Of a DNA stretch of 64,000 nt, positions 45,927-53,940 are shown piece after piece. A program made the position numbers and the translations under genes. Source of the DNA: Ensifer sp. USDA 6670 (GTDB taxonomy: Bacteria > Pseudomonadota > Alphaproteobacteria > Rhizobiales > Rhizobiaceae); assembly GCA_000421085.1 (NCBI GenBank), contig ATWE01000010.1, positions 183,747-247,746 of the forward strand. The letters run 5' to 3'. Below the pieces are notes generated by a model, which saw only the letters and a list, made by a program, of their open reading frames with translations, made no database searches and was not told the origin of the DNA. Numbering within the stretch: the stretch's first letter is position 1; the number at the start of each line of letters is the position of its first letter.

Positions 45927-46697
45927 TTACTCTTCGAAATCGGCGCCCTTGCGCAGCAGGTAGATATCCATGATCCAGCCCATCCGCTCCCGCGCCGCGG
46001 CCCGCGCTTCGAGAATCTGCTCTTTCACCTCGGCGAGGCGCCCTGAAACGACGATCTCGTCGGGCGTGCCGAGATAGGCGCCCCAATAGATCTCGGCGTC
46101 CGGATCCTCGATCTTCCGGAAGGCCTGCTCGCCGTCGAGCATGACGACGGCCGTCTCGTTCTTGTGCGGAAAACTTTCGGCGAGCCGCCGGCCGGTGGTG
46201 ATTTCCACCGGCTTGCCGACGAGGTTCAACGGTATGCGATGGCTGGCACAGAGCGCCTGCAGGCTGGTGATGCCCGGAATAACGTCGTAGCCGAACGTGA
46301 CCCGGCCGCGCAGCTTCACCCGTTCGACGATGCGGATCGTGCTGTCATAGAGCATCGGATCGCCCCAGACGAGGAAGGCGCCGGTCTGCCCTTCCGCAAG
46401 CTCGCTCTCCAGCAGCGCCTCATAGGCGGCGGCGATGCTTGCATGCCAGTCGTCCACGCTTTGCGTGTAGCTGCGGCCTTCGGTGCGGCGGACGGGCACG
46501 GCGAATTCGACGGTGCGGCTGCCGGCCCGCGTCACGTAACGGGCGCATATCTCCCTTCGGAGCTCGGCGAGCTCGGTCTTCTTCTCCCCTTTGGTCGGTA
46601 TGAAGAGCACATCGGCTCTGTTCAGCGCATTGATCGCCTGAACCGTCATGTGCTCCGGGTTGCCCGCACCGATACCGATGATCAGGATGTGTCGCAT
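45927..46697 (-). CDS. cobF: Precorrin-6A synthase (deacetylating)
   Basis: 256 residues. ILIIGIGAGNPEHMTVQAINAL is the SAM-binding start and FLVWGDPMLYDSTIRI the second family block. It methylates C1 and releases acetate, a step found only in the aerobic pathway. Start is ATG 46697 with GGGAGA just upstream; an ATG four codons earlier is possible. Tandem repeats at 46718-46805 begin about 20 bp upstream of this start. It is the first gene of cobF-G-H-I-J. Confidence 0.93.
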   Translation of the reverse strand: MRHILIIGIGAGNPEHMTVQAINALNRADVLFIPTKGEKKTELAELRREICARYVTRAGSRTVEFAVPVRRTEGRSYTQSVDDWHASIAAAYEALLESELAEGQTGAFLVWGDPMLYDSTIRIVERVKLRGRVTFGYDVIPGITSLQALCASHRIPLNLVGKPVEITTGRRLAESFPHKNETAVVMLDGEQAFRKIEDPDAEIYWGAYLGTPDEIVVSGRLAEVKEQILEARAAARERMGWIMDIYLLRKGADFEE

Positions 46698-46717
46698 GCC
46701 GTCTCCCATCGCGCCAC

Positions 46718-46805
46718 CCGCATAGCCGGGTCAGTGCCGCCCGCATAATCGGGCCAGTCCCGCCCGCATAATCGGGTCAGTCCCGCCCGCATAATCGGGT
46801 CAGTC
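46718..46805. repeat. 23-bp tandem repeat, 3.8 copies, upstream of cobF
   Basis: Units begin at 46718, 46741, 46764 and 46787 (the last is partial). The consensus starts CCGCATAATCGGGTCAGTC; copy 1 differs most. Each unit plus the preceding C contains the inverted repeat CCCG-N6-CGGG. There are no spacers, so it is not a CRISPR array. It occupies the cobF leader right up to the coding region, where it could affect transcription or translation. Confidence 0.9.
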
Positions 46806-46865
46806 TTTGACGGATCGCCGCGGCGGGTGCAAGGCCCATGCGCGACGGCAAACGCTTCGGCCGCG

Positions 46866-47591
46866 TCAGCAGTTCGGCGCCATCTGCCGCTCGACGGCCA
46901 AGGGGGGATCTTCCGGCAACCGCCAATCAATCGGATTGAGCCCCCGGGATGTTAAAAACGCATTTGCCTTGGAGAAATGCCGGCAGCCGAAAAAGCCCGT
47001 TTGAGCCGAAAGCGGTGACGGATGCGGCGCCGTGAGCACGAGGTGACGCGAACGATCGACGAACGCGGCCTTGCGCTGCGCGTAGGAGCCCCAGAGCATG
47101 AAGACGACGGGCTGCGCCTGCTCGTTGATCGCCCGGATCACGGCATCGGTGAAGCGCTCCCAACCCTTGCCCTGGTGCGAGGCCGCGCGGCCTCGCTCGA
47201 CGGTCAGCACGCTGTTCAGGAGCAGCACGCCCTGGCGTGCCCAGCTTTCGAGAAAGCCGTGGCGCGCCGGCGGTATGCCGAGGTCTTCCTGCAATTCCTT
47301 GTAGATGTTGACGAGCGAGGGGGGCGTGCGCACGCCCGGACGAACGCTGAAGCAGAGCCCATGCGCCTGCCCGTCGCCATGATAGGGATCCTGGCCAAGG
47401 ATGACGACACGAACCCTGTCGAGCGGGGTAAGGTCCAGCGCACGGAAATATTCGACACCCCTCGGAAAAACCTGCCGGCCCTTCTGCTTTTCCTCCAGCA
47501 GGAACCGCTTGAGCTCGGCCATGTAGCCGTGGCGGAATTCTCCGCCCAGAACGGCTTTCCAGCTCTCTTCCAGCCTGATCGTCGTGTCCAT
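46866..47591 (-). CDS. ung: Uracil-DNA glycosylase, family 1
   Basis: 241 residues. [11 protein letters not shown] contains the catalytic Asp, and [22 protein letters not shown] is the DNA-intercalation loop with its His. [11 protein letters not shown] and [10 protein letters not shown] are further family blocks. It removes uracil from DNA in base excision repair. It is separated from cobF by about 170 bp that include the tandem repeats. The upstream gap 47592-47847 holds nothing I recognise. Confidence 0.95.
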   Translation of the reverse strand: MDTTIRLEESWKAVLGGEFRHGYMAELKRFLLEEKQKGRQVFPRGVEYFRALDLTPLDRVRVVILGQDPYHGDGQAHGLCFSVRPGVRTPPSLVNIYKELQEDLGIPPARHGFLESWARQGVLLLNSVLTVERGRAASHQGKGWERFTDAVIRAINEQAQPVVFMLWGSYAQRKAAFVDRSRHLVLTAPHPSPLSAQTGFFGCRHFSKANAFLTSRGLNPIDWRLPEDPPLAVERQMAPNC

Positions 47592-47847
47592 GTGGATCGT
47601 CCACCTCCTTGGGTCCCGCTCCGGAATTTAGACGCATGAGCGCCTATCGCAAGCGCCCGCGCAGTCTCGCCCCGTCGGTTCACCGATTTTGATCACAGCT
47701 AAGCAAGATTACCCTCCGGGCCTCCGCTTTCGCCGTCCTATCCGGAATGGGGCCGACGCCGAACTGACCGGCTTCAGGATGAGCGGAGATGCAAGCAGTT
47801 CCACCCGCAGTCGGAGATGTCCGCCGCCGGCCCTGATGTCTGCGCCG

Positions 47848-48522
47848 TTATTCGGTGTCCCCATCACTCAGCATGTGATCCGCCAAGCTGTAGCAGTGGC
47901 TCGCCTGATAGGCGTTCCTGCCGCGGTTCATGTGAGTCAGGTTGAAGGCCCGTACGGCCCGCAACGCTCGACTGTTCGCGAGGAATTTGCCTATCGAGGA
48001 GAATCCGCGGACCCTGACGCCGAAAATGTCCTCGCCTCGGGGGAAGAAATAGCTGATGTCTTCGGGCGCCACGACACAGCGTTCAAGAAAAGCATCGTCT
48101 ACTTGCTCGCGATCGAGTGAATGGTCGGTGGTGAAATCGGAAAGATGCACCAGGAAAAGCGCGCGGATGCCGTCGCCGTCCGCATAGAGCGAGAAAAGCT
48201 CCATCCAGCTGGCATTGATGCGAACGAGCGCCTTGCCCGGAGTCGACGGCAGACAGGAAACCGACCAGTAGTGCCGCTCGGTCCGGAGTGGGACCGGGAT
48301 GCAGTCGCGACCGTAGCGCCTGAGAACCTCCAGGACCTCTTGCGCCTGCGGCCGGCGTAGCAACTTCTCAAACCGCGCGATGTATTTGAAGCGCAGTTCC
48401 AAGGATTCCGAGCGATCGTCGGCGTCGCGCAGCAACGTCCTGCCCTCCATCCAATCGTGCTGCAGCTGCAGATCCAAGAAATTACGCAGACCGGTGCTGC
48501 CCGATTGGCGAGCGGCGCTCAT
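47848..48522 (-). CDS. Unknown protein, translationally coupled to a TetR regulator
   Basis: 224 residues; I do not recognise the family. The first third is rich in charged helices (LQLQHDWMEGRTLLRDADDRSE, FKYIARFEKLLRRPQAQEV). The middle carries more beta-like, aromatic sequence (ERHYWSVSCLPS, GKALVRINASWMELFSLY). No signal peptide, membrane helix or clear catalytic motif is visible. Its ATG overlaps the TetR stop (ATGA at 48519-48522), so it is expressed from the same operator-controlled promoter. The larger open frame upstream is antisense-like Arg/Pro-rich sequence within the TetR gene. Confidence 0.6.
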   Translation of the reverse strand: MSAARQSGSTGLRNFLDLQLQHDWMEGRTLLRDADDRSESLELRFKYIARFEKLLRRPQAQEVLEVLRRYGRDCIPVPLRTERHYWSVSCLPSTPGKALVRINASWMELFSLYADGDGIRALFLVHLSDFTTDHSLDREQVDDAFLERCVVAPEDISYFFPRGEDIFGVRVRGFSSIGKFLANSRALRAVRAFNLTHMNRGRNAYQASHCYSLADHMLSDGDTE

Positions 48523-49097
48523 CGGCGGTCCAGCAGCCGTGTGACCGCCTCGCGGACAAGGGCGGGAACGCTTTCGGCATCGTCCAGATAGGCACTTTCC
48601 AGCAGGCCGTCCGAAAGCGCGACGAGAAGGGAAGCGGTAACGGAAGGAGCAGGATCGCCGTCCTCTGCCAGGAGGTTCTCGAGGCTGTCGCGATACCAGA
48701 CGCGGCGCGCATCGATCGTCTGCCGAACCCGGCTGGCCCGATCCGGGTATTCGGCCGCGGCGTTGAGAAACGGACACCCTCGCCAACCTCCCGCGACGAC
48801 GGCTTCGCCAATACGCTCCATGATGGCTGAGATCATTTTTCGAGGCGATTGCTTGGGAAGCGCAGTCACCGCTTCCCGTCCGAGCCGGTCTATCTCTTCG
48901 AGATATGCGACGACGAGATCATCCTTCGCGGGAAAGTGGTTATAGAAGGTAGCCTTGGCTACGCCCGCTTCCGCAATGATGCGGTCGATGCCGACAGCAT
49001 GGATGCCATCCTCGTAAAAAAGCCGTGTGGCGGTGTCGAGCAAGCGACGCCGTGCGGGACTGGCTTCTGACTGGCCGTTAGATTTCTTCTGCGTCAT
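48519..49097 (-). CDS. TetR family regulator
   Basis: 192 residues. The DNA-binding region reads GIDRIIAEAGVAKATFYNHFPAKDDLVVAYL, close to the AcrR/NemR-type subgroup. The C-terminal half contains GGWRGCPFLNAAAEYPD, whose Cys resembles the reactive Cys of electrophile-sensing NemR-like repressors, by inference. Two copies of a CAGAC-containing palindrome lie 13-55 bp ahead of its start, implying autorepression. It is divergent from the NTF2-like gene and coupled to the unknown gene downstream. Confidence 0.9.
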   Translation of the reverse strand: MTQKKSNGQSEASPARRRLLDTATRLFYEDGIHAVGIDRIIAEAGVAKATFYNHFPAKDDLVVAYLEEIDRLGREAVTALPKQSPRKMISAIMERIGEAVVAGGWRGCPFLNAAAEYPDRASRVRQTIDARRVWYRDSLENLLAEDGDPAPSVTASLLVALSDGLLESAYLDDAESVPALVREAVTRLLDRR

Positions 49098-49109
49098 CGC
49101 TTGACCATA

Positions 49110-49152
49110 ACAGACAGGTCTGTATACTGCAATACAGACAGACCTGTCTGTA
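49110..49152. promoter_or_regulatory. Double TetR operator
   Basis: ACAGACAGGTCTGTA (49110-49124) and TACAGACAGACCTGTCTGTA (49133-49152) each contain a dyad, and each is close to the inverted copy of the other. They lie just ahead of the TetR start, 80-125 bp upstream of the divergent NTF2-like gene, and probably overlap both promoters. Confidence 0.75.
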
Positions 49153-49232
49153 CAATTCTTCCGTTTCAGCGGCGCCGCTTTGCGGCGCCACCCTGATCAT
49201 GTCCCTGACGGATCGTTCATGAGGTGAGAGAA

Positions 49233-49598
49233 ATGACCAGTGGCACCAAAGTTACCCGCGAGATCATGGAACGCTTCAACGACGCATTTGAAAAGCATCG
49301 CCCCGAAGACCTCGATGGTCTCATCGGCGAAAGCTGCGTTCTCGAAAATACGGCTCCGGCCCCGGACGGAGCGCGCTACGAAGGGCGTGAGGCTTGCCTC
49401 GCTTTCTGGAAGGGAGTGGCGTCGTCCACCAACCTTGTTTTCAAAGCTGAGGAAATCTCCGCGATGGGCGACCGCGGGATTATCCGCTGGCAGCTTCGCT
49501 GGAGCGAGCGCGAAGCGGACCGAGTTCGCGGCGTCAACATCATGCGCGTCCGGAACGGAAAGATCGTCGAGGGGCTGGGTTACCTGAAGGGGGGCTGA
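49233..49598 (+). CDS. NTF2-like / SnoaL-like protein
   Basis: 121 residues, the size of a single cone-shaped alpha+beta NTF2-like domain. Features include FNDAFEKHRPEDLDGLIGESCVLEN, YEGREACLAFWKGV and NIMRVRNGKIVEGLGYLKGG at the end. Such proteins are isomerases, hydrolases or simple binding proteins, so no reaction can be assigned. The ATG at 49233 is chosen over GTG 49224 for spacing. It faces the TetR gene across the double operator and is probably its target. Confidence 0.8.
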   Translation: MTSGTKVTREIMERFNDAFEKHRPEDLDGLIGESCVLENTAPAPDGARYEGREACLAFWKGVASSTNLVFKAEEISAMGDRGIIRWQLRWSEREADRVRGVNIMRVRNGKIVEGLGYLKGG

Positions 49599-50138
49599 AC
49601 CTCAGGCTGCACGCCTGGCGCAGGTCATAGTCAATACGGATGGCTCCGCACAGTTACCGCCGTGAAGGCAAGAAAGCTTCAACCGCTATTGTTGTGACTT
49701 CTTCGCAGGCGGTCGTCGACGAAGAGGTATGCGGGCTTCAGCCCGCCTTCCGTTGTTCTCAAAGGCCGGCGATCCGGCCATCGCCAATCGTACGACCGAA
49801 AGGACCGACATGCCTTTGACCAAGAAACCCTGGCCGCTGGCCGGCGAAGCCGTTTGGACCCAGCCTGGAGGGAAGGGACTCAGACAAGGAGGGCAATGGC
49901 TGATATGGGGCCGTCAGCTGCCATTCCGGTTTGGCGACGCGGAGAAGCGATCCCCGCCATTCAGTAGCCGACCTCAATTCAGCTGTTCCGAGCTGGCCGC
50001 GCCCACTCCAGAAGCGGTCCTTCACAACTCAAGGTGATGGCGGCTACGCCCCTTGCCCCCGATCGTCTGGAGCGAGCCGCTTCCCTAAGCCCTCCGATTT
50101 CGGCAAGTCCATTTCGGACTGATGGGAAGCCGCAGCAT
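49599..50138. other. 540-bp stretch with no supported gene
   Basis: Short open frames on both strands (for example 49729-50037 on plus) lack family features, good ribosome sites and codon periodicity by eye. A small hairpin, GCGGGCT-TC-AGCCCGC, lies at about 49732-49747. The stretch may be decayed coding sequence in an accessory region. Confidence 0.5.
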
Positions 50139-51065
50139 TCAGCGGGATGTGACGAAGCGTTCCAGTTTGCCCAGAGTTTGCAGACCCAGTTCCACGGCAC
50201 CGAAGCCCTTCGCCTCCTGAAACTCGGCAGCCGTGCTGAATACCATGCCCAGCGTGACTTTCGTCGCCCCGTCCTGATCCTCGAACGAGGCCCAGGCGTC
50301 CGCATGTTTCGGCCCGTGCTCGCCCCACAGCAGCGTATAGCCGACCCTCTCCTCGGGCCGGACCTCGATATAGAGGTGGTGGTTCGGGAAGACCGTGCCA
50401 TCAGGCGCGATCATGTCGAAAACCCATTCGCCGCCCGTCCGCAGGTCGATCCTTTGCGTGCGACAGGAGAAACCTTCCGGCCCCCACCATTGCGGCAGCG
50501 TTTCAGGGTTCATCCACGCGCCCCACACGATGGATCGCGGTGCCTGGATTACCCGCTGCAGCACCATGGTTCGTTCGGCCGCGCCCGCGAGGTTGTCCAG
50601 GCCGGCACCGAAGCCTTCCCGGTAGCCTGCCTCCATGTCCTGCGCCAGCGAGGAAAGCTGCACCGTCACGACCAGCCGGCTGCGCTCGTGCGTGCCAGAA
50701 AGACCTGCCGTCACCAGCGCTGCTGATTGCGTCACGCCTTCGGACGAGATCACCTCGTAGTTCACACTGCACACCGCTGGCTGCAACACAAGCCAGCCAT
50801 TCTCGCAGCGGATGTCCGGCTGGCCCTCTGCCTTGCAGAGCGAGATCTCGCGACCACCCACCCTGGTGTCGGCCTCCAAGAACTCCACGGTGACTGAGGG
50901 CGATGGTGCAGCCCAGATCGCCCGCGCGGCCGGGGCTGTCCATGCCTCCCACAGCACGGCCAATGGCGCTGCCACGTCCCGTTCGAAGGTGAGCGTTGCA
51001 AAACGGTTGCTTCCATCATCAGGCGCAGCACTGATCGCACTGCCGGTAGCCAGGTTCTGAGTCAT
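50139..51065 (-). CDS. Tandem AHSA1/SRPBCC domain protein
   Basis: 308 residues with two AHSA1-like (START-fold) domains in a row. The first has FERDVAAPLAVLWEAWTAPAARAIW; the second starts with LQRVIQAPRSIVWGAWMNPETLPQWWGPEGFSC, the best family match. The N-terminal copy has diverged more. These folds bind hydrophobic ligands or partner proteins. The ATG overlaps the stop of the upstream ArsR gene by ATGA, a common regulator/AHSA1 pairing. Function beyond ligand binding is unknown. Confidence 0.85.
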   Translation of the reverse strand: MTQNLATGSAISAAPDDGSNRFATLTFERDVAAPLAVLWEAWTAPAARAIWAAPSPSVTVEFLEADTRVGGREISLCKAEGQPDIRCENGWLVLQPAVCSVNYEVISSEGVTQSAALVTAGLSGTHERSRLVVTVQLSSLAQDMEAGYREGFGAGLDNLAGAAERTMVLQRVIQAPRSIVWGAWMNPETLPQWWGPEGFSCRTQRIDLRTGGEWVFDMIAPDGTVFPNHHLYIEVRPEERVGYTLLWGEHGPKHADAWASFEDQDGATKVTLGMVFSTAAEFQEAKGFGAVELGLQTLGKLERFVTSR

Positions 51066-51403
51066 TCTTCGCTTTCCTTCATCACATTCATCACAAATGC
51101 GTCCAACCGGTCGAGCCGAGCCGCCCAGATGGCCCGCTGTTCATCGAGCCATGTCCGCACCGGATCCAGAGCCTCGGGTACGATGGCGCAGGTGCGTATC
51201 CGCCCGTCCTTGGACGTGGTGATCAACCCTGCCTCCTCCAGCACGGAAAGGTGCCGCATCACCGTGGGCAGCCGCAGTCCCGTGGGCCCAGCCAGATCCG
51301 TTACCCGCGCAGGTGTTTCGGCGAGCCGGGCCAGGATCGACCGGCGGGTCGGATCAGCCAGCGCATGGAAGAGTAGCGAGAGATCAGGATCATGCTTAGC
51401 CAT
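51062..51403 (-). CDS. ArsR family regulator, AHSA1-linked (copy 1)
   Basis: 113 residues from ATG 51403. LLFHALADPTRRSILARLAETPARVTDLAGPTGLRLPTVMRHLSVLEEAGLI is the ArsR winged helix. No metal-binding Cys pair is visible in the recognition helix, so it probably does not sense arsenic or zinc in the classical way. It is coupled to the double AHSA1 gene. Confidence 0.88.
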   Translation of the reverse strand: MAKHDPDLSLLFHALADPTRRSILARLAETPARVTDLAGPTGLRLPTVMRHLSVLEEAGLITTSKDGRIRTCAIVPEALDPVRTWLDEQRAIWAARLDRLDAFVMNVMKESEE

Positions 51404-51506
51404 GTCGCTAACTATTGCCCAATTTTCCGGTGGCGCAAGCAAAAACTTCGTCAAGTAGCTAAGTTTTTTCCGCCTCGGGCGCCGAGCGGTTAGAGCAGTC
51501 GGCTTG

Positions 51507-51722
51507 TTACTGAACTCGCTGAGAAGCTCGCCCGGAACGATCGTCGCACTGGGCGATTGCCAGATCGAAAAGAGCACGGTCACGTAGGCGTCCTTCGCGA
51601 TCGAGGAAGAAGCGGATCGCCCAGATTTGCTTTTGTGTGAAATGCCGCTTCGCGCCTACTGTCTTTCCGACATTCCAAGCAGCGCGTCCTTGAATTGCAG
51701 GATCGTATTGAGAGTAAGCCAT
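51507..51722 (-). pseudogene. Truncated tyrosine integrase, N-terminal fragment
   Basis: 71 residues from an ATG at 51722 with AGGAGA upstream. AAWNVGKTVGAKRHFTQKQIWAIRF and RDRALFDLAI resemble the N-terminus of a small phage-type integrase family common in rhizobia, normally about 190-200 residues. The match stops after about residue 55, and the core with the catalytic Arg and Tyr is absent. The rest of 51404-51993 shows no gene. It marks past integration in this accessory region. Confidence 0.55.
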
Positions 51723-51993
51723 TTCCGTTCTCCTTGGCCTTAATTGGCCGATGGAGAAACGAACAATGCCCGAGCTACAGCTCTGGGGGGATGGGGCCGT
51801 TAGCCGGCGGGCTGCTTTCGGTGAGCAGGCACTGAAAGCTGAAATTTGTTCATCAGCGGCTCGAGGGTCCACTCGCCCGCAGCAGACGATTTTGCTGCCC
51901 ACCGCAAGTGGATAACCTCGAATGACCGGTCTACGGGAGCGAAAATTCGGGGCGCTTGCGCTTCCTGCGCAAGTAGGTTAGAAACGGAACTAT

Positions 51994-52350
51994 ATGGTTC
52001 AGTATGTAAGTTCCCTTCTCGATCTCTCGTTCGCGGCGCTGTCCGACGCGACCCGCCGCGGGATCATCGATCAGCTCGGCCGAGGGGACGCGTCGATCAC
52101 AAGTCTCGCGGATAAGTTCCAGATGACGTTGACCGGCATGAAGAAGCACATCCAGGTTCTCGAGCGAGCGGGGCTCGTCGTCACGCAGAAGGTCGGGCGG
52201 GTGAGAACCTGCAAGCTTGGGAAACGCGGGCTCCAGGCGGAGGCCGAGTGGATCTTGGCGCATCGCAAGCTCTTTGAGGCCCGCTTCGAAGCATTGGACG
52301 AAATCATTAGCGAAATGAAACGGGAGGGAAGCGATGAGTCAGCGAGTTGA
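51994..52350 (+). CDS. ArsR family regulator, AHSA1-linked (copy 2)
   Basis: 118 residues. LDLSFAALSDATRRGIIDQLGRGDASITSLADKFQMTLTGMKKHIQVLERAGLV is the winged helix; the MKKH of the recognition helix is common in this AHSA1-paired subgroup. It is only distantly like copy 1 at 51062-51403. Its end overlaps the next gene by 17 bp in another frame, so the pair is co-translated. Confidence 0.9.
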   Translation: MVQYVSSLLDLSFAALSDATRRGIIDQLGRGDASITSLADKFQMTLTGMKKHIQVLERAGLVVTQKVGRVRTCKLGKRGLQAEAEWILAHRKLFEARFEALDEIISEMKREGSDESAS

Positions 52351-52837
52351 CAGGGCAGGTGGCACGCAGAACCGCACGTCAGTCGAGCGCAAAGGGGACC
52401 GCGAACTCGTCGTAACGCGGACATTCAATGCGCCGGCGAGCACGGTTTACAGAGCATGGAGCCAGCCCGAGCTGTTCCGGCGCTGGTGGGTGCCAAAATC
52501 GGTGTCCGGCTTGTCGCTCGTATCGTGCGATATGGACGTCCGAACCGGCGGCAAATATCGGCTGGAATTCGGCGTCGAAGGTTCGGACACCATGGCCTTC
52601 TACGGCAGGTATCTCGAGGTGGTGCCGAACGAGCGCATCGTTTGGACCAACGACGAGGGCGAAGAGGGCGCGGTCACGACCGTAACCTTCGAGGATCAGG
52701 GCGGGAAGACGCTGCTGACTTTCCACGAAGCCTATCCGTCCAAGGAGGCGCTTGAGGAAGCACTGCAGGGCTCGGCGGCCGCATTGCCCGAACAACTGGA
52801 GCAGCTCGACGAATTGCTTTCCAGCAAAGGCGAGTAG
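52334..52837 (+). CDS. AHSA1/SRPBCC domain protein
   Basis: 167 residues, one AHSA1 domain. VTRTFNAPASTVYRAWSQPELFRRWWVPKS and DMDVRTGGKYRLEF are family blocks, with GKTLLTFHEAYPSKEALEEAL at the C-terminal helix. It forms the hydrophobic-pocket partner of the ArsR protein encoded upstream. The following 52838-53103 gap carries the modA promoter and ModE box and no gene. Confidence 0.9.
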   Translation: MSQRVDRAGGTQNRTSVERKGDRELVVTRTFNAPASTVYRAWSQPELFRRWWVPKSVSGLSLVSCDMDVRTGGKYRLEFGVEGSDTMAFYGRYLEVVPNERIVWTNDEGEEGAVTTVTFEDQGGKTLLTFHEAYPSKEALEEALQGSAAALPEQLEQLDELLSSKGE

Positions 52838-53062
52838 CGCGGGTCGGAAAGTCGTCTCGGGGAACGTCTGCTCTTGGGACGTGACTCCACCGGCCTTTCC
52901 GGCCGGAGGGAGGGCGCAAAGCTGCCATCCCGGCGGAATCCTGCCAATCGCGGACCCCAAGGGCAGCTTCCTCGTCAGAATCTCAATCTTCCGTAGCGAT
53001 CGACAACAGCGCAACGGCCGCATTGTATTTCTACGAATATAGCGGTAACCAGAAGACCGAAG

Positions 53063-53086
53063 CGTTATATCCTAGGAAATATCACG
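53063..53086 (+). promoter_or_regulatory. ModE binding site (Mo box) upstream of modA
   Basis: CGTTATAT (53063-53070), an 8-base centre, then ATATCACG (53079-53086) gives a 24-bp imperfect palindrome, matching the CGNTATAT...ATATAACG Mo-box design with one arm mismatch. It ends 17 bp before the modA start, so ModE binding would block transcription or initiation when molybdate is plentiful. Confidence 0.75.
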
Positions 53087-53103
53087 AACCGGGAGAGATG
53101 GGT

Positions 53104-53889
53104 GTGACAACGAGAAGAGACTGGCTCAAGGGCGTGTCACTGGCGCTAGGCGTTGTCCTTGCGGGGACGGCCTTTGCACCGGCCCAGGCGGCGGAGAAGG
53201 TCACCGTCTTTGCCGCCGCGAGCCTCAAGAACGCGCTCGATGCGATCAACGGCGAATGGCTCAGGCAGACCGGCAAGGAAGCGACCGTATCCTATGCGGC
53301 GAGTTCGGCGCTGGCGAAACAGATCGAACAGGGCGCGCCCGCCGATGTGTTCATCTCGGCCGACCTCGCCTGGATGGATTACCTTGCCGACAGGAAGCTG
53401 ATCAAGGCCGGCACGCGTTCCAACCTGCTCGGCAATCGTATCGTCCTCGTCTCCGGCAAGTCGGACGCCCGGGCTGTCGAGATCGCGCCGGGTCTCGACC
53501 TTGGCGGTCTTCTCGGTGACGGACGACTGGCCATGGGAGCCGTGGATTCGGTGCCGGCCGGCAAGTACGGCAAGGCCGCGCTGGAAAAGCTCGGGCTGTG
53601 GCCGAGCGTTGCCACCAGGGTCGCCGGCGCCGAAAGCGTACGCGCCGCCCTTCTCCTCGTGTCGCGCGGGGAGGCACCCTACGGCATCGTCTACCGAACC
53701 GACGCCGCAGCCGACGCCAATGTGAAAGTGGTCGGCACCTTCCCCGAGGACAGCCACCCGCCGATCATCTACCCGATGGCGATCACCGCGGACAGCAGGA
53801 ACGCCGATGCCGCCGCCTATCTCGAATTCGTCCGCTCGCCGAAGGCGGCGGCGCTTTTCCAGGCCGAGGGCTTCACGGTTCTGGAATAG
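53104..53889 (+). CDS. modA: Molybdate ABC transporter, substrate-binding protein
   Basis: 261 residues from GTG 53104, chosen because GGGAG is 8 bases upstream; the ATG at 53098 is too close to that site. The N-terminus TTRRDWLKG plus a hydrophobic stretch ending AQA-AEK fits a Tat export signal rather than a plain Sec one. Mature features are VFAAASLKNALDAIN, SYAASSALAKQIEQGAPADVFISAD and GDGRLAMGAVDSVPAGKYG. It binds molybdate in the periplasm. Confidence 0.92.
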   Translation: MTTRRDWLKGVSLALGVVLAGTAFAPAQAAEKVTVFAAASLKNALDAINGEWLRQTGKEATVSYAASSALAKQIEQGAPADVFISADLAWMDYLADRKLIKAGTRSNLLGNRIVLVSGKSDARAVEIAPGLDLGGLLGDGRLAMGAVDSVPAGKYGKAALEKLGLWPSVATRVAGAESVRAALLLVSRGEAPYGIVYRTDAAADANVKVVGTFPEDSHPPIIYPMAITADSRNADAAAYLEFVRSPKAAALFQAEGFTVLE

Positions 53890-53940
53890 AACTTGCCGAA
53901 TGATTGCACGACACGGCGCATCAGGAACGGGAGTACGAGC

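Noticed and set aside
46718..46805. CRISPR array
   Set aside because: Repeat units are directly adjacent without spacers and no cas genes are present.
46698..46865. Cobalamin riboswitch ahead of cobF
   Set aside because: No B12-box sequence is visible; the leader is occupied by 23-bp tandem repeats.
47689..48120. 143-residue open frame on plus overlapping the unknown gene 47848-48522
   Set aside because: The minus-strand gene has translational coupling to TetR and better composition; this frame has no ribosome site or family resemblance.
49729..50037. 102-residue open frame on plus
   Set aside because: No recognisable features, no ribosome site, and competing frames on both strands in a gene-poor stretch.
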